Translations under genes and position numbers: made by a program
The notes under the pieces: generated by a model
Seen by the model: the letters and a program-made list of their open reading frames with translations, nothing else
Told to the model about the DNA's origin: nothing
Databases searched by the model: none
In this document: positions 8,104 to 9,780 of the stretch, piece by piece
How positions within the stretch are numbered: the stretch's first letter is position 1
Layout: every line of letters begins with the position of its first letter
Source of the DNA: Bryobacterales bacterium
GTDB taxonomy: Bacteria > Acidobacteriota > Terriglobia > Bryobacterales > Bryobacteraceae
DNA: 9,780 bases
Reading direction: 5' to 3'
Assembly: GCA_003139735.1 (NCBI GenBank)
Contig: PLGA01000418.1
Location: 1 to 9,780 of the forward strand

Positions 8104-9126
8104 TCACCCTTCGAGTTCAGCCAGCCTTCGCTTAATGTCGGCGATTTCGCGCCGCAGTTCCGGCAGCCGCGCGAGGTTGGCAAGCTGTTCCAGATGCTGT
8201 TTGAGCGGACGCGCCGGCGTTCCCCACACGGTTTCCCCCGAATGCACGATCTTCGAAGTCAGCACTCCGCACCCCGATCCCAGGACCGCGCGCGACTCGA
8301 TGCGCGCCTTGTCCCCGATGCCCACCTGCCCGCCGATCACCGCATAGTCCCCAACCGTCACTCCTCCCGAGAACCCCGTCTGCGCCGCTACCACCACGTG
8401 GCGCCCGATCCGGCAATTGTGGGCCACATGCACCATGTTGTCGAGCTTCGTGCCTTCGCCGATCGAGGTCACGCCCATGGCCGCGCGATCCACGCAGGAA
8501 TTGGCCCCGATCTCCACGAAATCGCCGATCTCCACGCGGCCCACCTGCGGAAACTTGTGCCAGCGGCCGTCTTCCATGACGTAGCCGAAGCCATCGGCCC
8601 CGATCACGCACCCCGAGTGCAGAATCGACCCACGTCCAATGTCCACGTTGTCGTATACCGTCACGTTGGGATGCAGTACGCAGCCTTCGCCCAGCACCAC
8701 GCGCTTGCCCACGTAGCAGCCCGACCCGATGCTGGAGGCAACGCCTACGCGCGTGCCTTCGCCCACCACCGCGTGCGGGCCGACGAACACCAGCGCGCCC
8801 AACTCCACGCCCTTGGCCACCACCGCCGTGGGATCGACGCCCGGCTTGATCTCCACGGTGGGATAAAAGCGGCTCATGGCGCGCGCAAAGGCGGTGCGCG
8901 GCTCCGGCGCGCGGATCAGCGTCCGTTCGCTCGGGCTGGGCCATTCCATGGGAACGATCAGGCAGCCCGCCGCCGAGCCTCGCGCCTGAGCCGCGGCTTT
9001 GCGGCCTCCCACGAAGGCAACGTCGGAATCCCCCGCGGTTTCGATCGGCGCGACGCCGGTCAATTCCTTCTCGCCGTCGCCTTCGAACGTCGCACCCAGC
9101 CATACCGCCAATTCGCGCACTCGCAT
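8104..9126 (-). CDS. lpxD: UDP-3-O-acylglucosamine N-acyltransferase LpxD
   Basis: LpxD transfers a 3-hydroxyacyl chain from ACP to the 2-amine of UDP-3-O-acylglucosamine, the third step of lipid A synthesis, in the cytoplasm as a trimer. The 340-residue length matches the family. Residues 1-95 are the uridine-binding domain (VAPIETAGDSDVAFV). Residues 96-300 are a left-handed beta-helix of hexapeptide repeats (for example VVLGEGCVLHPNVTVYDNVDIG). The catalytic histidine is His236 in VHVAHNCRIG, equivalent to E. coli His239. The helical C-terminus (LRREIADIKRRLAELEG) packs against the acyl-carrier protein in this family. Here the gene stands apart from fabZ/lpxA, and its stop lies one base from that of the oppositely directed cyclase gene. 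ATG at 9126 is the natural start, though no Shine-Dalgarno is visible. Confidence 0.96.
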   Translation of the reverse strand: MRVRELAVWLGATFEGDGEKELTGVAPIETAGDSDVAFVGGRKAAAQARGSAAGCLIVPMEWPSPSERTLIRAPEPRTAFARAMSRFYPTVEIKPGVDPTAVVAKGVELGALVFVGPHAVVGEGTRVGVASSIGSGCYVGKRVVLGEGCVLHPNVTVYDNVDIGRGSILHSGCVIGADGFGYVMEDGRWHKFPQVGRVEIGDFVEIGANSCVDRAAMGVTSIGEGTKLDNMVHVAHNCRIGRHVVVAAQTGFSGGVTVGDYAVIGGQVGIGDKARIESRAVLGSGCGVLTSKIVHSGETVWGTPARPLKQHLEQLANLARLPELRREIADIKRRLAELEG

Positions 9127-9132
9127 AGCTAG

Positions 9133-9138
9133 ATAATA
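9133..9138 (-). promoter_or_regulatory. Possible -10 element of lpxD
   Basis: TATTAT on the minus strand lies six bases before the lpxD ATG, the distance expected between a -10 box and a transcription start. No good -35 is found at 16-18 bases. With the missing Shine-Dalgarno this is compatible with a leaderless message, but one hexamer is weak evidence. Confidence 0.3.
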
Positions 9139-9180
9139 CTGCCGGCGGCGGAAAACGGTTAGCCAAAAGCGATGACTGTC

Positions 9181-9780
9181 TTATCTTCCCGGGACGCCGC
9201 GCGGTTTGCGCGTCAGGGTCTCGCGCACGGCGTAGATGCGGCGGTCCTGGCTTTCGAAGTACGTCCGCATCATCATCTCGCCGATCAGTCCCGTGCTGAA
9301 CATCATCAGCCCGCCCAGCAGCAGCAAGCCGCCGGCGAACATCAGCGGCCCGTGAGCCATCACGATTTCAAAGCCCAAAAGCTTCAATATGGTCAGGTAG
9401 ACGATGATGGCGGCGCCGGACCCGGTCCCGATCAGACCGAGCGTTCCGAAAAAGTGCATCGGCCGCGTGAAGTACTTCAACAGGAACTTGATGGTGACGA
9501 TATCGAACATCACGCGGAACGTGCGCCCGATGCCGTAGTGCGAGCCGCCGCTCGCCCGCGGCACGTTCTGAATAGGGACTTCGCACACGCGCGCTCCGTA
9601 AAAACTCGCCAGCGCGGGAATGAAGCGGTGCAGCTCGCCGTAGAGGTTGATGTCCTTCAGAATCTCGGCGCGATACGCCTTAAAGGTGGTGCCGAAATCC
9701 CGCAGATCCATGCCGGAAGCCTGGGCCATCAGCCAGTTGGCGATTCGCGAAGGCAGCTTGCGGCTGATCGGGTTATCCAC
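9181..9780 (-). CDS. Membrane GT2-family glycosyltransferase, C-terminal part (N-terminus off window)
   Basis: The 199 visible residues match the C-terminal part of polyprenyl-phosphate sugar transferases of the GtrB/ArnC/DPM1 type. SRKLPSRIANWLM is followed by DLRDFGTTFKAYRAEIL and GELHRFIPALASFYGARV, then the basic loop before two long hydrophobic helices (about 109-138 and 146-170) and a short cytoplasmic tail. The catalytic GT-A core with its Asp motifs lies beyond the right edge, so the methionine codon at 9780 is probably internal rather than the start. Such enzymes load a sugar onto undecaprenyl phosphate for later transfer to lipopolysaccharide, lipid A or other glycans. The stop is 54 bases upstream of lpxD on the same strand, which suits a shared envelope function or transcript but does not prove it. 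Confidence 0.88.
   Translation of the reverse strand: MDNPISRKLPSRIANWLMAQASGMDLRDFGTTFKAYRAEILKDINLYGELHRFIPALASFYGARVCEVPIQNVPRASGGSHYGIGRTFRVMFDIVTIKFLLKYFTRPMHFFGTLGLIGTGSGAAIIVYLTILKLLGFEIVMAHGPLMFAGGLLLLGGLMMFSTGLIGEMMMRTYFESQDRRIYAVRETLTRKPRGVPGR

Noticed and set aside
8194..9132. 312-codon plus-strand frame opposite lpxD
   Set aside because: His/Arg/Ala-rich translation without motifs, antisense to a complete LpxD.

Overview
The window is a GC-rich, gene-dense stretch of bacterial chromosome with eight protein-coding genes, two of them cut by the window edges. It has no RNA genes, insertion sequences or CRISPR arrays that I can see. LpxD (lipid A synthesis) shows a Gram-negative-type outer membrane. 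The GC-rich codon use, PhnB-type VOC protein, EntS-like MFS exporter and mixed NRPS-type parts would suit an Acidobacteriota member such as the Solibacter/Bryobacter group. That assignment is an impression, not a demonstrated fact.

Left half (1-5137, minus strand): a three-gene, tightly coupled operon of natural-product character, read leftwards. It begins with a self-contained FkbH-like glyceryl transferase/phosphatase that carries its own peptidyl-carrier domain (3059-5137). Three bases later comes a GT4 glycosyltransferase (1847-3055). This overlaps by one base (TGATG) a second, paralogous GT4 whose open frame runs on without a stop into a type II-like thioesterase domain and off the left edge (1-1847). 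Both glycosyltransferases have an LSPxRRxLL-type element after the catalytic domain, which looks like the linker found between NRPS modules. Together the genes encode loading (FkbH), a carrier (PCP), two sugar transferases and a releasing or editing thioesterase. This could be a compact assembly line that glycosylates a carrier-bound three-carbon unit, or the downstream part of a larger NRPS/PKS cluster beyond the left edge.

Middle (5138-5794): a PhnB/VOC-fold protein lies upstream on the same strand, behind a strong Shine-Dalgarno. A good sigma70-like promoter sits in the 52-base gap before fkbH and would start transcription at or beside the fkbH start codon. A 140-base divergent intergenic region follows.

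Right half (5795-9780): an EntS/MFS_3-type exporter and a PleD/WspR-like REC-GGDEF diguanylate cyclase run rightwards. They meet tail to tail, with one base between stops, a leftward pair of envelope genes: lpxD and the C-terminal part of a membrane GT2 (polyprenyl-phosphate sugar transferase type). The exporter and the VOC protein could serve export or self-protection for the left-hand cluster, but this rests on position only. The cyclase and envelope genes look like ordinary chromosomal genes.
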